Notes: a model not told the origin generated them from the letters alone. A stretch of DNA of 64,000 nt from Ifrita kowaldi (GCA_013398055.1 VZRS01012488.1:1-64000); one strand, 5' to 3'. Shown: positions 11,246-26,083, numbered from the stretch's first letter. Made by a program: numbers and translations.

Positions 11246-14200
11246 GTAAGTCTCAGTGTTATCTCACACCTGATCATCGTAAGGAATGGTGGAAAAGTTT
11301 CTTCTGAGAAATTCTTTCACCCCTAAGAGATGCTTGTTTCGCAGAGACTGTACTGAGAATGAGAAAACAACTTTTTCAAACTGAGACTGGTTTCTTAGGA
11401 AAAGAACTTTTTGTGGAAGTACAGCAGGCAAGCTTCATAGTCATACTTATTTTCCCATTCCTAAAAATTATTCTCCACTATCAACTTCCATATTTGAATC
11501 CCAGAACTTCCTTCTCCTTCCACATCCCTGTTAGCCCTAGTCAAATTCCCCACAACACTCCCAGACTCCCCTCCCATCATAAACAGTTTTGTATCTTTAT
11601 TCCGGACAACATTTCAATGCTAAGAATTGAAATAGACTGAGTCTATTTTTATTGATTTTGTCTACTAACTCTACTAAGATTGATATCTGCTAAGGTTATC
11701 ATTAGGATGGCAACAACATAAAACATAAAATGGTACCCTCAGAAGTCCTCCCCACATCACTGCCATACTTCTGAAATAGGAACTACAGATATGAGGAAGA
11801 GGCTGAGTCCCTGAAGGTATTATACTGATAAAATTTCAATAATTTCCCACTTCCAAACAAAAGCATAATCACGACCAGAAAAAAAAACCAGTTTGCAGTA
11901 AAGAACATACCAGTGTTCAGCACAAATCAGCTGGGAATTAGTGTGTGAGATCCTGGCAATAGGAATAGCAGAGACAAAAATTGTAGTCCACTCTGGGGCA
12001 TCTTTCACAAGTGGCTTTAAAAAGCACTGTCTATCTCCCTACAAACGACCTGCCGATAGATGAGAAATAAGAGGAAATATTGAGACCTGGCAGAAAGTAC
12101 TACTCAAAGTAACAGACTGAAATGTCAAAAATTAGAATTTTTAGAATCTTTAGAACTTCTAGAAGTCTTCATTTTTTTATTAAGAAATATAATTCAAGTC
12201 CTTTTGGTTTCAAATTACATAATAGAAAAAAATACCCTTTTAATCTCATTGTGTAAAACAAGCAAGGAAATGGTAAAAATGCAGATTTTCTAGCATAAAA
12301 GCCTTTCTTCCAAAATTTGTGCCACCTTTATTTTTAAAACAGGTTTCCATCTTAAGCCTGAGATTCCACTTAATAATTCATCTTCCTGCTCTCAGAGTAA
12401 TTCAGAAACAAGTCATATTACTGTGACACTGATTGTGAATATCTGTTATTTATTTCTTTTACACCTCACTTGGCCACTCAGACCTCAGAGTACAGACAAC
12501 AGAGCTGCATCAGTAACTGATGAAGGAAGGCAGAAGTGGAAAAAAAGGAGATGAGAGTAATAATAATCTAAAGGTCTGTTTGTAAGTTTGTGTGATCAGT
12601 GAGATCTTTGATGGAATAGACAGCTCCTCACTAACACATATGTTGCCTACACTTGGGTATACAATGACATACCACCAACTCCCCCTTAATTTTCTTGTGA
12701 TGAACTTTTTGTGCCCTCTGAGAGGTACTTTATAGGACAGGGCTGAAAAAGCTTCCACCTTCCTACTTGCACAAGCTACTTCCTACTTTTACCAGTTGCA
12801 ATTTTGACATTTAAATATTAATTCAGGCTGTGGGGATAACAGGCATTGGAAGGGTTTGGATTTTTTTTCTTTTTCCCAAATGGTTCTCTGGAGAACAAGG
12901 CACAGTGGGCGTAGGTGCTGGCGTTGCCATTGCATCTCAGTCTTCCAAGCTGCAAAAGATCTGTTATTCTTCCAGACTAAAGCTGTCAATCTGGAGGGAC
13001 TATGAGAAGTGAGGCAGTGGTTCGTGATGTGGACTGAAGCTCACAAGAGACCAACTGATTTGCTCTTGTGACCTAACACAAATTTCAAATTCCTGTCTCC
13101 AGAGGTAAAAGGTTAATAGAATAACCTATTTTTCATCTAGCTCCCTACTGCAGAACACCCTTTTAATTATTGCTATTATTTATTGATTTATAAAGTAACA
13201 CATAACATAAGGTACTCAGCAAGAAAGTTATGAAGCATATAAAACACAGTTAAAATGATCAAAGAGATGTCTGATCTGAAGAGATCTGTGATGACAAATA
13301 TGGAAAAGCACTCCTCCATCTTGGAGACAAACATCAACTTCACTTTGTGTGGTTATGCAGACACAGAAAACACACACACACAAGAATCCATCTGTAAGTT
13401 AAAAAAAAGAGGGATGTTAAAAACCCACACTTGTTTAGAAATGTGAAAACTGTCATATTAAGAACTACTAAGGAACAGACAGTTTAATTCTTAGTATGAG
13501 TCAGATAATTGATCAGTGACCCAAACTTCTTTTAGTGTCCATAAAAATCACTTTGATTATTTTAATGCCACAACAGTTGAAGCAGCATTTGAAGCCACAT
13601 TGCCCTGAATTAACAGAGAACCAAATCCGACTGGAGTCAGATGTGATATCCCAATGCTCTGACCTATATCAGGGCTTCTAAAGGGCACAAAGGTATCATG
13701 AGGAGCTGCAAGAACTGGAAAATACCATGGATGTTGATGTGTTCTCAATGCCACACCAGTAGAAAATGGGAATAGGGAAAAGAGAAAAGTTCGCTGTGCT
13801 GGAGACCCCCTCCTGTTGTGCTCCCCTGCATTCCCTCGGCCCCCACAAGCACAGTGGGTGCCCCCATGTCCAGTGTGGAAACACGACGTGCTTCCAGCTT
13901 CCACACACAGTGCTAAGGCTGCATTTGACGCTTCCCTAATGCAGCCTGGAGCCAGGAACTTCAAAGGAGCACATCAAAGCTGTTATTCACAGCAGAGAAG
14001 AGAGTGTGAAGCCGGGTGGCATTTTTTCTCTCCCCAGCGAATATGAAACTTTAGGGGGCTTCCCAAAGGACATATGAGTGATTAAAAAAAAAGTAAAACT
14101 CTCCTTCATATCCTAGGGAAAGAAGGGTAGCAATCCCGTAGAGGCAGATGGAGGAAGAAATGAAAATTTCTCTCTATTAATACATCTCCTGGATAGCCTG

Positions 14201-17200
14201 CTATGCTGAGAAGGGAGGGGGAGGGTGGAAGAAAAAAGAACTAAGTTTCATCTTTGTTTCATTGGTTTTTTGTTTTTTTTTAATCTGAGTCACAAAAGCT
14301 TAAAATGATGAAATGAGCATGTGCAGCCTGAATGAGAGAGGGGACAGGCAATTACTGAAACTCTGGGCCACAATATCAGCTGCCTGCTGACTCCTGCGAT
14401 TGAATTAAAACTATCATAAGAATAGTGCAAGGACTTGCCCTTGTCCTGCTTGTCTGTGTGTTTATTTAATTTTCTGTCCAACTGACTCTCAAATAAATTG
14501 GGAACAGCTGCCATTTTTTTGATTCAGTAGCTCCATTACCCCCCAATGACATCATTCTGGGCACGCTCACCAACAATAGGTCATTATGCAGCAATTACTT
14601 TATTGATTTATGGAAGTTTTTAAGCCCCACCAGGAATATGCACATTCAAGGGAGAAAAGGACTTTTCCTTCTGCGCTGTTGTAAGTAGTGAGTTGCTGCA
14701 ATAGGCAGGAATAGTATTATGGACATAGAACTGGAATTTAGATTACAAAGGGAAAAGACATTTTCGGTATTGGTTACATCATCAAAGAGAAAAGAAGATT
14801 TCAGAGGAGGATCCTGCTATGAACTGATGTTTAGCAACCATGATTTAATGTGGCAATTAAATGTATAATGCAAGTAAAACTGCTACATAACAGACTGGCA
14901 GTAAAAACATGCAATATTTGCTATAATGGCCTGATGCATGTCCTTTTGGAGGGACTGCAAAAACCATTTAAGAATTATTATCACATGGAACCATTTGCTT
15001 TCTTCTAGTCTTACAGTTATGTTAGACCTGCCATCCATTGTACTTCAGACACAATTCTAAGGGAGAAATGCAAAAACAATGTAGTGCAGACCTGATTCAT
15101 TATGGTCTTTCAGCTTTTATTCATCTGCTTGGTTTGAAATCAAGGAATTTTGAAGAACACTAATGCTACAAATTAAGGCAGTTTGTCATTTTCTGTATTA
15201 AAAAAAAAAAACCTGTTGGAACACACCAAAAAAGTGTCACTGTGGTTAATAAAATAGAGGTAAACAACGCAAGAATTTTATAATCTTTTAAAATAGCATG
15301 GACATTGAGCTGTATGGAACAGATAAAAACATCCCTTTCATGAAACTTTTGGGAGAGGGCAAATACTTGCAAAAACTCTGTCTGAACATGTATTTGAATA
15401 TTTGAATGATGCTTATACTTACACCTCTCAACATTTACTTCCAAAACTTCTGTCACTTGCTTTTCTTTGCACTAAAGAATCTAAATTTCTTTGCACTGGA
15501 ATCTAAAAATGGCTCACTGCAATCATCAGGAGAATAACTAGAATTTTCAAAAATCTAAAAAATTATGCCTGAGCACCACAGTACTCAGCAACAGCTGAGT
15601 GCCTTAGACATATATTGAAACTTCACTCTTTTTTTCTTTTCCCGTTCCTGACACTTAAAATGTTTTAGTCATCCACAGGGAGGGAAGAACCTGAATCCTG
15701 TGTTTTACATTAATAACTGGAGTGATGCACAACTGAGGCTCTGATCTTCAAGGGCAAATAAGTGACAGTAGCAGGTTCCTAATTCAAAGGCTGATATATA
15801 CAAACCACAACATTTCTGCAAGGATTCCAGGTCCTTTTGAAGACCTATCCATACTGGATGACTGAAATGTACAAGTTGTGAACATCACATAGTCAGATAT
15901 TCTTCACATTAACTTTTCTATACCAGTTGCACATAACAGACAGTGTCAGAGGAACTAGCCTTACCTTGTGAATGATTCATAAAGAGGAAAAAACAGGTTG
16001 GATAGCTTAATTGTAATGAAAAAAAGATGATTTTTAGAAAACACCTCAGGAAAATGTCTTCAGGTCTGCAATCAACACCACATGGGTACATTACTGCGCC
16101 TAGCAGACTCTCACATTATGACTTGCAGAACTGGGGCTTAGCTGTAGATTGCCATTACAAGTGTTTTGAGAAAGTACTGGAATAATATTTGTGAATTTTT
16201 CTGTATTTTATAGATGCGTTTTACAATCATTTCATTTGTTGTGATATGTGTAATGATCCTTTCCACATCAAATATATGCTAATGTTTGAAAAGTTGGGTG
16301 TTTTTTAGCAAAATTATCCTGGATGAAAGAAATACCCTAATTTTTAGGAGGTCATGCTTTGAAATGCAAAAAAATCTAAATAGCTCATTAGATCTGCTGG
16401 TACCACATTAGAAGGAATGACATAAAATGAAGTAAGATATTATGATTAAAATAATAACATATCTGTATTTGATCTTTTTTTTTTCATTTCATATATTAAA
16501 ATAAATATGATCAAATTATCTGGACATTCTAATGGCATAAGTTTAACTCCTTTTTTTTCTACGTGTGACATTAGCACTTTGAAAAACATGAAGGGATGTG
16601 AGATTCCTTCTCCACAGTCTGATTATTCTTCTAAATTTCTCCAGTACAACTGTTGTATTTTACTTGCATCATCACAAAGACTTTGTCATGAAGTCAGACA
16701 TGACTGTTTTAGTAATGTCCTTGTAAAGGACTTGAAATACAAGCCTGGACTCTCTGATCTCCCCACAGTGACCATACAGTTATAAAATCTTTTTTTATGC
16801 TTACACTATTTTTACCGCATTCAACACAAATGCAAGACTTCTGTGTGGCATTAATGAAGCAAGAACAACAAATTACATTACTCTGATCTTTTTGGTTTTG
16901 TTAACTTTGCCAGACTCCTTCCATTTATAAGATCAACTAATGAGAGAACACCTCTTGAAATTAGCCAGTCAATTACTACAAAAATTAGCATTTAATTCAT
17001 CTTTCGATACCACAGCAATGCGAAGAAGTTCAAGAGCTAAACTAGAGAAAGAGCCCTCCACAGAGACATCAAGGGACCCCAATCTCGTATCTCCCACCCA
17101 CACATCTCCCATGGGCAGCTCAAGAGGTTTTCCTGCAAGTGGAAGCTGTGGTTAAACCACAGGTATTGAAATTTAGATTTCTCATTCTGGTCCCAAAGCT

Positions 17201-17932
17201 GGTCAGGAGTGCAGAAAAGCAGGACAGCAGGTGTTCACTCTTGTGGAGGCAAATGAACCAAGAATGAGGACAGCACAGACAGAACATCTCTAACAATCCC
17301 ACCCTGTGATTCCCTGAATGCTGTTCCTGATCCCCCTTGCATGTGAGGTCACAGAACTGTGCTGAACCTCAGTGGAGCTAACAAGGGGTTGAGCCAGCTG
17401 GAAGGGAAATGGGACGAATCCGTTGAGGACCCATGGAAATGGAGAGCAGGGGCAGGGCGACACTGGGTGCTAAAAATCCCCCTTGGCTACTGGAAATCCT
17501 TCAAAGCCAGCAAACTGGCTTGCTACCAAAACCAATTGCTAGTGCCAGAACACATTTCTATGATACATCAAGTGACAGATTTTGCAGTCATACCATAAAT
17601 AATGCACCTTCTCTTCAAGTGAGGTGAAATGTAGTTCTACTGAAATTAATAGCACTAACTCAATTTATAGTGGCAGAGGATCTGTTTCAGCGTGTTAAGA
17701 TCTCCATTGATGTCTTCCAGGTTTAAGTTATGACTCCTTAGTTTAAAAATTCCACCTGGAGTTATTAGCAATGAAAAGGAAATTCCTCCCTCTTCCAGCA
17801 TCCTGCTGGTATTGAGAAGGCTGCAGAAGTTACAAAACTACACATTTTGTGCCTTTGCAATGAGCAGGTTTTCTCAGGAAATGGGCATTCTTCCTGACAG
17901 TAGTGACTAAGATAGGACCTCATATTCCAATA
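11246..17932. other. Unannotated AT-rich sequence
   Basis: No repeat family or gene was recognised over this 6.7-kb stretch. A short CA run lies at 13371-13382 and a diverged direct repeat at 15461-15507. Open frames up to 135 codons (13.6-13.96 kb, minus) carry no known motif. Confidence 0.5.
15461..15507. repeat. Short direct repeat, two diverged units
   Basis: TTTTCTTTGCACTAAAGAATCTAAA at 15461-15485 is followed directly by a 22-bp related unit that lacks an internal AAA-type segment. This is a small local duplication. Confidence 0.65.
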
Positions 17933-17984
17933 CAGGGCTTGGAACTAGATCTTTAAGGACCAACCCAAACCATTCTATGATTTC
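17933..17984 (+). mobile_element. Short CR1 LINE 3' tail fragment
   Basis: GGCTTGGAACTAGATCTTTAAGGACC followed by CAACCCAAACCATTCTATGATTTC matches the last 50 or so bases of CR1 in sense orientation, with a small internal deletion (missing GAT and CCTTCC). Only the tail remains. Confidence 0.8.
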
Positions 17985-20900
17985 AACCAGTTGATGTAAT
18001 TACCCTGTATCAGTGGTGTAAGGTTAAGCCTCCATAATGCCCCTGTGTCATTTTTCCACCTTGAAACCTTAGGTAAACAGTTCTCTACATTATTATTTAC
18101 CCCCAAAAGGCACAGTAGGTAAGAGAGACAATAGTTAAATGAACTGCCTACTGCCACAAAAGATCAGAGCCAGAGCTACGATCAGAAGTCAAATTCTGGA
18201 TCTTCTAACAAAATTTCTGTATGTAATTACATTCACCATTTGCAGATATTAAAGATATGTAGGCATTGAAAAATATCAGAAAAAGCCCTCCTTCTGTAAG
18301 GGTATCCATGTCTGTCCCATTCTTTCCAGAAAAATTCATGAAGATACAAAGGCAAACAGCCAGTTAGATAATTACAGACACAGCCAAGGGATGCATTAGC
18401 AAAAATAATCACTGCCTATCCTCAGCCAGGGAAGTTTTAAATTTTGTTTCTTGGCCTAGGCAGCCTGGCTTTCAGTCCTATGGGGTTTTTCCCTCTCTTT
18501 GTACAATTTCCAGTTGCTCTGAATATTTTCAGCACCTTTATGAATGGTGTTTTAACTTCACAGCAGACTGTGGGACAAGCCTCTCCCTGGGCCTGGGGTC
18601 AGACACCAACCCTGGGAACCAGTGGGACTGTCACTGGTTCTGTTGCCATCCCTGTGGCTGGTGGTGCTCAGATGCCACCCTAAAATCTGATATGTGTGAT
18701 TGGAAAAGAGTGCTTTCTACCCTAAATATAGTTTTTCAGCTGAACTTTGCATTCTGTGGAGATGCATTTTTGAAAACTAGAACTGAGCATTAAATTCCAT
18801 TATTTAGTGGAATTTACTAGGCATGTACTAGGTAGGCATGGTCTAAGAAACCTGGCAGTAACTTACTCTGTTTGTGGCTTCTACTTTGTTAGACTCTGAG
18901 GAGCCACAAATCTATCCTGTCCTTAAAAAACTGAAAAAGAGTGCCTTTAAAATGAATATAATGCTAAATTTATGTGCCACGGGAGCAGCATATCAAGGCC
19001 TCTGTGCTGATTAGACCCAGATGTTGGTAACAATGTTAGTGTTATGGACCAACTGCAGGTGTGGGAATAAATCCCTTTCCCTGGGACCCTCAGCAATCAG
19101 CCCATTGGTTTCTTCTGGCTCTCAGCTCACAGTTTTCAATTAGCCCTACAATGGTATTGTTGTTCTCCAGCATTAGATCATATGTCATGTAAATGAAGTT
19201 GAATATACACTTTAACTTGACAAGGTGATTAAGGCCAAGGATACATATGTTCACTATTATAACACGATCAAAGTTTAAAAATAATAATAAAAAAATAGCC
19301 CTGACATGCCATAAAGTTATTATTTTGGCTTATCAGTAGATTTTCACATTTTACTTTCATAAAACAGAACATAGTGCAAAGCAGGGCTAGACTAGAATTT
19401 GAATAAAAGGCAGACAAAAACATTATATGTGTAAAATTATATACGTGTGTGTGTGAGTACAATGCTTAATTATGGACTTTTATGTTTCTTTGTGACAGTC
19501 CGACATCAAACTTGGATCACTTTTTATTTCCTTTCCCAGTTTTCTGTCCACTCTCCTTACCCTTCCCTCTTTCGCGTCAATGAATAGTGCATGCACAACG
19601 ATTTCCACAGGAGAAGAAACAGAAATATTCCTGAAAAGCCATCTACGTTAGAGCAATGAATCCAGCTCATCAGTGCCAGAGGCTGTTTTCCCTATCTCCT
19701 TGGGGTTTCATGATATTTAGAACACCAGCATGGCTCACTAAAACATATTAAGGGCTCTGGTAAGTAAAGGGGCCATACTCCTCTTCCACACATGCATAAT
19801 TCCAATGGCCATTACCTCTGCTACGAAGAGTGCAGCTACTAATATTTTTCTTATATGTTCACTTTCATCAGGTCCTTTTCACCAGAGCTGTGGGACTGTG
19901 TATTATTTAGTGGTAGCAATACAAAAATAAAAGGGAAAACCTTGTGAAAGTAAAGTAAAAGAATGACATAAGCGGGATAGAGACAGGTTCTGGTACACTG
20001 TCTGCCCGACAACAAGATAATTTCTGTTTTCTGGCAGTACAAGGGAGTTGCAGACACAAATCCTTTAGGAATGTAGGAAATATAAGAGATCCCTGAGGTT
20101 GTCAAGTGTTACCAAAGGTTATCAAGCACCAATTACTTGCCACCATAGGCCATCACAAAACTTAATTCTGGGACTTACTCTGAACTCAGAACAAAGTGCA
20201 CAAGGACAAGACCCCACTGCTACACAGACCCAGTGAACCTCAACACAGAAAACTGCATTTGCTCTCTTAGAGAGCAGAGCTCAAGAGCTCAGGAGTTTAT
20301 TACAAGAAGGACTATCATCTTCGCTGCTGTTTGCTTACACTCTGGCAGTCAACAGTGTAGGTGCTTTTGGGTGTTCCTGGGCAATTGGACATGAAATCCA
20401 ATTCATGAAAGAAATATCCCTGAATGGGGTGCAACTTGGTGCAACAGCCATAAGATGCAACTCTTGGATACTATATTCTGTTCCAATCCTTTGTTATTCT
20501 GCACATCATAATCTCCTATATGTCCCGCCTTGCAAGAAAATGGATACGAAAGCTGACAAACAGGAATTATCTTGATGTACTTTCACCACTTCCATACTTC
20601 CCAACACAGAAGCCAAAGAAAACTGCATAGCACAGACCACATAAATATTCAATGAATAAAAGGGATTCTGTGAACTTCTATCAGTAACAAATATTTTCTA
20701 TATCTTGTTTGATCCCCAGTAATTCTAAAGTATCTTGTATCCACTTCCCTTAGGTATGTCATTTACTCTTGCCTTAAACTTTTCCTGCAAAGCCGTTGTA
20801 ACAGAGACTGCAGTTATGTGTCCAAAGGCTGTGCCAAGATAAAGAAAGAAGTACTGACCCTCTAGCTGTTACTGTTATATAGCTACATGTCACTGTTACT

Positions 20901-22055
20901 ATTCGTGGATTCACAATTTGGTATCCCAACTTTTGTTTCAAAAGCATTGAGAAACATGTATTCTACCTATGAAGAGTAATAATTCAAGATGGCCAGAAAA
21001 AATTAAATCTGGTTCATGTAGGATTTGAGAACTCAACATTTCTTTACTGCACAGGTTTGAAACAAAACCTAAGGGAACTCATATATTTCTCTATGAGGAG
21101 TTGCAGATCCTAGGTAGTCTGGGATTCCTGACTTGGAGGAAGACGGGTGAGAAAAACAGCACAGAAGTAGCAAAATTAAAAGCACAAAAATCCCAGAAAG
21201 ACAACCAAGCCAGAATCTTACCTGTGCTTTATTAGAATTTACAGTTCACTCCTGGGAAGCCTTTGAATTTCCATGAGTTTAGATGTACTGAAAAAAATGT
21301 TGTCAACCTGTTTCAACTATTTCTGGTTATAAAAATTGTGAGTAATATTCTATAGTGATGAAGTAATCTAGAAACTTGCCTCAAACAGTTTTATCCACCC
21401 TGTGTTAACTCAGGACACTGAAAAGTCCTAGAATAGGTAATGTGGGAAATAAAAAGAAAAACTTCCACTTTAATGATTGATAAATGGGGACCACTGGCAT
21501 GCTTACTTACAGGTGACAGATCTCTCACAAACAGTGTCCTGTTTGTGGCTTTTACATAGGAGATGTATTAAAAATGGTTCACGTCTGTTAAAAAGTACTG
21601 TCTTGGTAACAATGTCAACATAAATTAACTTCAGCAGAACTGTAAGCAACAGAAGTTAGTAATGATATGTAAGGTTTAACTTACAAAAGGGCATCAGAAA
21701 TATGTACATTTTTGAGGCAGGAAACCATAAACTTAATTTAGGGGCAAGGTTCTCCCTTCTGGCTTTGTCTTCTGATTGTTCCCTCAAATGGTGTGCCCTG
21801 TATGGTTAACAGTTCTTCTGAACAACAATTAATCCATGCTGACAAATTTGTCACATGTATTGGAGTAATCAGCTTAAGTTTCAACAGGTTATTCCCAATT
21901 TACCCAAGCTGAGGCCTTTGTGTACCATTTTAGCAGTAAATTATCATAATAAGAGTGCTCACATTGGTATATAAAAATTGTATTAATAATATTTGACTCC
22001 TATATAGAAGCTTTAGAGTTGAGAGGTTGAAAAGATTTTCTCTTCTCTCATGCAG
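17985..22055. other. Unannotated AT-rich sequence
   Basis: No repeat family or gene could be supported. The 19.02-19.15 kb stretch (ATGTTGGTAACAATG onward, with AATAAA) is slightly repeat-like but could not be assigned. Confidence 0.45.
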
Positions 22056-22265
22056 CTGGATATATTCTTTGAACTGGGGAATGATGAAGGAATATCTACA
22101 CAAGACTTGTCTCCTGCAAAGATGTTCAGAACAGGAGGGCTCCTCCAGGACTTCATTCTTCCAACTTTAAGAGAAATCTTAAAAGAAGATTCAGGGTCAG
22201 AGGAGGCAATACAGGAAGTAGCTACCTCAAGATCAAATCCATCTCCAGTAGCATGGTCACAGTGA
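22056..22265 (+). CDS. Candidate terminal coding exon (69 codons and stop), unidentified protein
   Basis: A strong acceptor (GATTTTCTCTTCTCTCATGCAG, AG at 22054-22055) is followed by an open frame starting CTGGATATATTC and ending at TGA 22263-22265. The peptide starts LDIFFELGNDEGISTQDLS and is acidic and protein-like in its second half (REILKEDSGSEEAIQEVA), with no known domain that I can identify. An AATAAA lies at 22836-22841, about 570 bases downstream, so a last exon with a 3' UTR of ordinary length is possible. Codon phase 0 at the start is compatible with the end of the candidate exon at 925-1037. The opposite strand is also open for 95 codons over the same interval, which weakens the case. 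No search was possible. Confidence 0.32.
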   Translation: MDIFFELGNDEGISTQDLSPAKMFRTGGLLQDFILPTLREILKEDSGSEEAIQEVATSRSNPSPVAWSQ

Positions 22266-25200
22266 AAGACAGAGGGAAAATGATCTAGAACTCTTAACAT
22301 AATTTCTTTTCTTGGTTTTCAACTGTTCCACCTTCCTTTCACTTGTTATTTTACTCACTATCCTAGACACCAACTCACCTTTTAAACTCATAAAAATAGG
22401 GACCACAAAGGCAAAGTTAAAGGTATAGTTGAGTAAAGTAGCAGCATGAAACAAGTTAAGGCCAAGCCAAGAGGAGTTTATTGTAGCAGGCATTGATTCA
22501 TGGCTGTTAACTGCTGGGAGTAAAACATAGCCAAGAAGTATGCCACTTAAAGCTGACTAGGTATGCCATTTTCCCATTGACTGGAGGAAAGGAAATCAAT
22601 GGTGTGGCCTCTGCTCCCTAGCAATCACATCCTAGATGTGGGAGTGTATTTCAACAAGGCACCAATTAAATGGATTCTTCTGCTGTTACAGCCCCACCAT
22701 GATCTGAGCATTTTCAGTTCTGAGCAAAAGCATGGGCTCGTGTAATCACAAACCAGTTAAAAAATGGCAATCTGTAATTTAGAGCTTTCAGGGCAGATGT
22801 CAAAGCACAGAGGTTAATATGAACTTAGGATATGTAATAAACCTAGGCCATGATAATCCTGTGTAGCTCTCATCCTGAGGTCTGGATCCTGTTAGGAAGG
22901 TAAGCACTTATGAGCAAGGCCAGCCTTTGCATCCTGGGGAGGACAAAAGACTGGAGAAATGGAGAAGATGCTGTTATCCAGTTTGCTTTCTGCTGACAGG
23001 AGGTTAGTGAGTTCAAAGGGAAGTCTGTAGGAACAAAGGCCATTTCTGTTGTTACAAGAAACTCCCAATTCCCTCAAACTCCTCTGTCAACAGTTCATAA
23101 CAAAAAATGCAAGAGTAGTTCAGGCTCTTAAAGACTTCTAAGTGTAGGTAAAATACCTTTCAAATCAAAGACAAGTACTCAGATGCAAGCCACATGCACA
23201 GCAAGCACTCTAAACAATACTTACATAGAGTGGCTTTAATAAGTCATCTATCAAAGAACTAGAAATACCCACCTCAAACAGACCCCTCACAGCAATCACT
23301 AATCTCGGTGGCTGAGCTGTTTATATTAAAGTTCATTCCTTTTTCATGTCCTAGCAGTGAACAATAGCAATATTATGCTGAAAAGTTGAGAAAACCTATC
23401 CCACCTTTCACCAATACCTTCATGAACCAATGAATCCATGCGGATGGATGGCATTGTTCCACAAAGTGTTGTGAAAACAGGCAGCATTGTTAAGCCCACA
23501 AAACATTACTGATAACCAAGCAGAGGCAGAGCATAAGGGAACGTATTGCAGGTGAAAAAAAGAGAAGTGTTCTGCAAACACATGTTTAAGAAAGAATATG
23601 CTTTTTGTGCTCCTCACTCACAGTTAAAGTATAACTGCTTTTCACATTTAAGCAACAGCTTCCCAAATATAGCCTTGACAAACATCTGCCTTTCCTTCAT
23701 TTTCCTGTCTGTTTCTGAAAAAAATCTGACCACTGCTAGGATGAGGAATTTAAAATTAAACGTAGGATGCCTGAAAATGGGATCTGTTTTGTAGCTACGC
23801 CTTGCTTGTACTGCAAGACCTAGCCTGAAGGCCAAGCGTGGCTGAGGTTGCAATGGGAGAGAGGGGGTGGAGAACAGGGTGGTGATGAAGGCATAGGATG
23901 AGATTGAAGACCCTGAACAGGTGTCTTGTTAGTGCAAGAGCATCTCTCACTGGCCAAGATGAGGCAATGACCTAGAATAAATTTTGCCTCTCTTCTGGAT
24001 GAAAAACTTAGTCCTCAAGCCACCCATACTAGAAACATCTTGAGACACAAAAAAATGTGTGATGCCTGAGCAATTACAAACAATGAGTGATGTCTCTGAC
24101 TTACATTCATGCCTCACACCCTGCATGTGTTTGTGCCGGTATTTAACACAGAGGAACACATGAATGGAGTACTTTACACAAATTACACACTAGAGAGAGT
24201 GAGTGAACATACTGTTATTTCTATTTAAGCCATTTATGGATTTTTTTTTTTAATGTTATATTTGACTTACATCTATTTATCAGGTAAGAATCAGGGTCCA
24301 GATTTTAGCAGTTGCCATGGGATGAACAGTAAAGTGACAGCAGCTGTAACAGCAGTCCTTATGTTTTAATGCAACTGCTCTGGAAATGAGCTGTACACAC
24401 AATCCACATTATTTCAAGCCTAGAGGAGGCTTAGGAGTAGGAAACGTAGATTAAAAGGGTCTTACCATCCATTCATGCTAGGCACCTTACAACCACATAG
24501 AGAAAAAGAAGTCTGGCTAACAGAGTTTGTAACCACACTTAGTATTAGCTATAACTTTCAGCAAACCTCTCAACTGCAGTATCCCCCCTCTCAACTGGAC
24601 ATACGTGCTGAAAGTGAGCATAAAGTAACCACATATTACTCAAATGTCATACACCCGTTAAGTGCAAATTAACTAGGCCCTGTGTTTATTATAGTGCAGC
24701 TTGCTAGACCTTCTTGAGTTCAGGGTCAGTTGGTGTTTCTTTATGAACCCCTTTATGAAAGTTTTCAGTGCTTTACAGCTCAGCCACTAAATTTTGCTCC
24801 AGGCTGAAGCTTCTTACAAAAGGTTTAATTCTAGAAGCATTTTTTTAAATATATTTTCAAAGAGACCTCTTTGGTAATTTTAAAACATAAAAAGGATAAA
24901 AAAAAAAAAAAAAAGAAGTTAATTGGTTTTAGGCCGTCTTTAGGGCTCACCATAATTCAGAAGCAACTTAGAGCTGGCTATTTTTTGTGTTTGAAGCCTG
25001 TCTACGGAGTTTGTACTGGGACTTTTTATATGCATGTCTATAAATAAGTAGTCCTACACCTTTTTATGGTTATTACAGTTTCTTTTTCACCCCCATGGGC
25101 TGAAATCCTGCTTGTCTGGCTCATGGAAAGTAATCCATACAAGCATGATAAGCAGATCTAGGCCTTCATTTTTAGTGATTAAATTCTGGAGAACTAAATC

Positions 25201-26083
25201 TTTGCTTCATTTAGTTGTGTAATTTTAGGATGTTCTTTATATTCCACATTATCATAGAATTTCAGTAGTGTTGAATGTTGTTTGGCACTTCTGTGTTTGT
25301 GCTGAAATTAATTCTTGCCCTGGCCACACCGATGTTTTTAATTCCAGTTTTAGAAAGCTATGCTTGTTAGCAGTGCTGCCTAAACCGGATCCTGCTCAAA
25401 CTGCCCTGTTTTCTGCATGTTTCTGCTCCTGGAGTCAGGGAAGACCAATGTTTGAATGTTTAAAACCTCTAAAACCACCCCTGTGACATGTGACTGGCAC
25501 AAAAAATCAAGAGGAACGGATTGTCCTTGGGGCATCACAGGAGAGGGACCAGGACTGATATTTGATCTCTGCATTCTATGTGAGCCTCCCCATACAGAGG
25601 AGGAGCTCTTCCTTCCAAACAGCTATAAAGGAAACCAAGACACATTTACAAAAGCATCTAAGCGAATATCCGTACTGAAGAACTTGAGAGCAAAAGGTGC
25701 CGGGAGCTGTATCAAAAACCTCCCCATGTCTGATTTTGGATCTGGAAAGCTGTGAAACCCCCAACAGCACATTCAGCTGTCCCAGTCTTGGCATAACTTG
25801 TACATCCTTCCCTCACCAGCTCCATCAATGCATTAAACTACATTTAGTGCAGAAATTTGTTTCTTTTAAAATGCTTGATTTCCCTTCCTCTCATCTGGGA
25901 GCCAACCAAGGCCTGTCTTCAACTGGGCTTCCCGTCCCTGGGGAAGATGTCCTGCAAGTCCAAAGCCCTTGGGAGGACATGTCCTTCTAGTGCAAAGCTC
26001 TTGTTCACGTTACACCTTACATCAGGGTGACCCTGAACTCAACCAAGCAAGGAGAGTGACACTTCAGGTGTCAGCATTGCTAT
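22266..26083. other. Unannotated AT-rich sequence
   Basis: No recognisable gene or repeat, apart from a 17-base A run at 24898-24914. An AATAAA at 22836-22841 could serve the candidate exon upstream. Confidence 0.45.
24898..24914. repeat. A17 homopolymer
   Basis: An uninterrupted run of A follows AAAAGG ATAAA-rich sequence. There is no retrocopy body or target duplication visible upstream, so it is read as a simple repeat and not a poly(A) tail. Confidence 0.7.

Noticed and set aside
19020..19150. Possible LTR piece with AATAAA
   Set aside because: No termini, target duplication or matching structure could be found.
24898..24914. A17 run as the poly(A) tail of a retrocopy
   Set aside because: No open or gene-like body and no target duplication were visible upstream.
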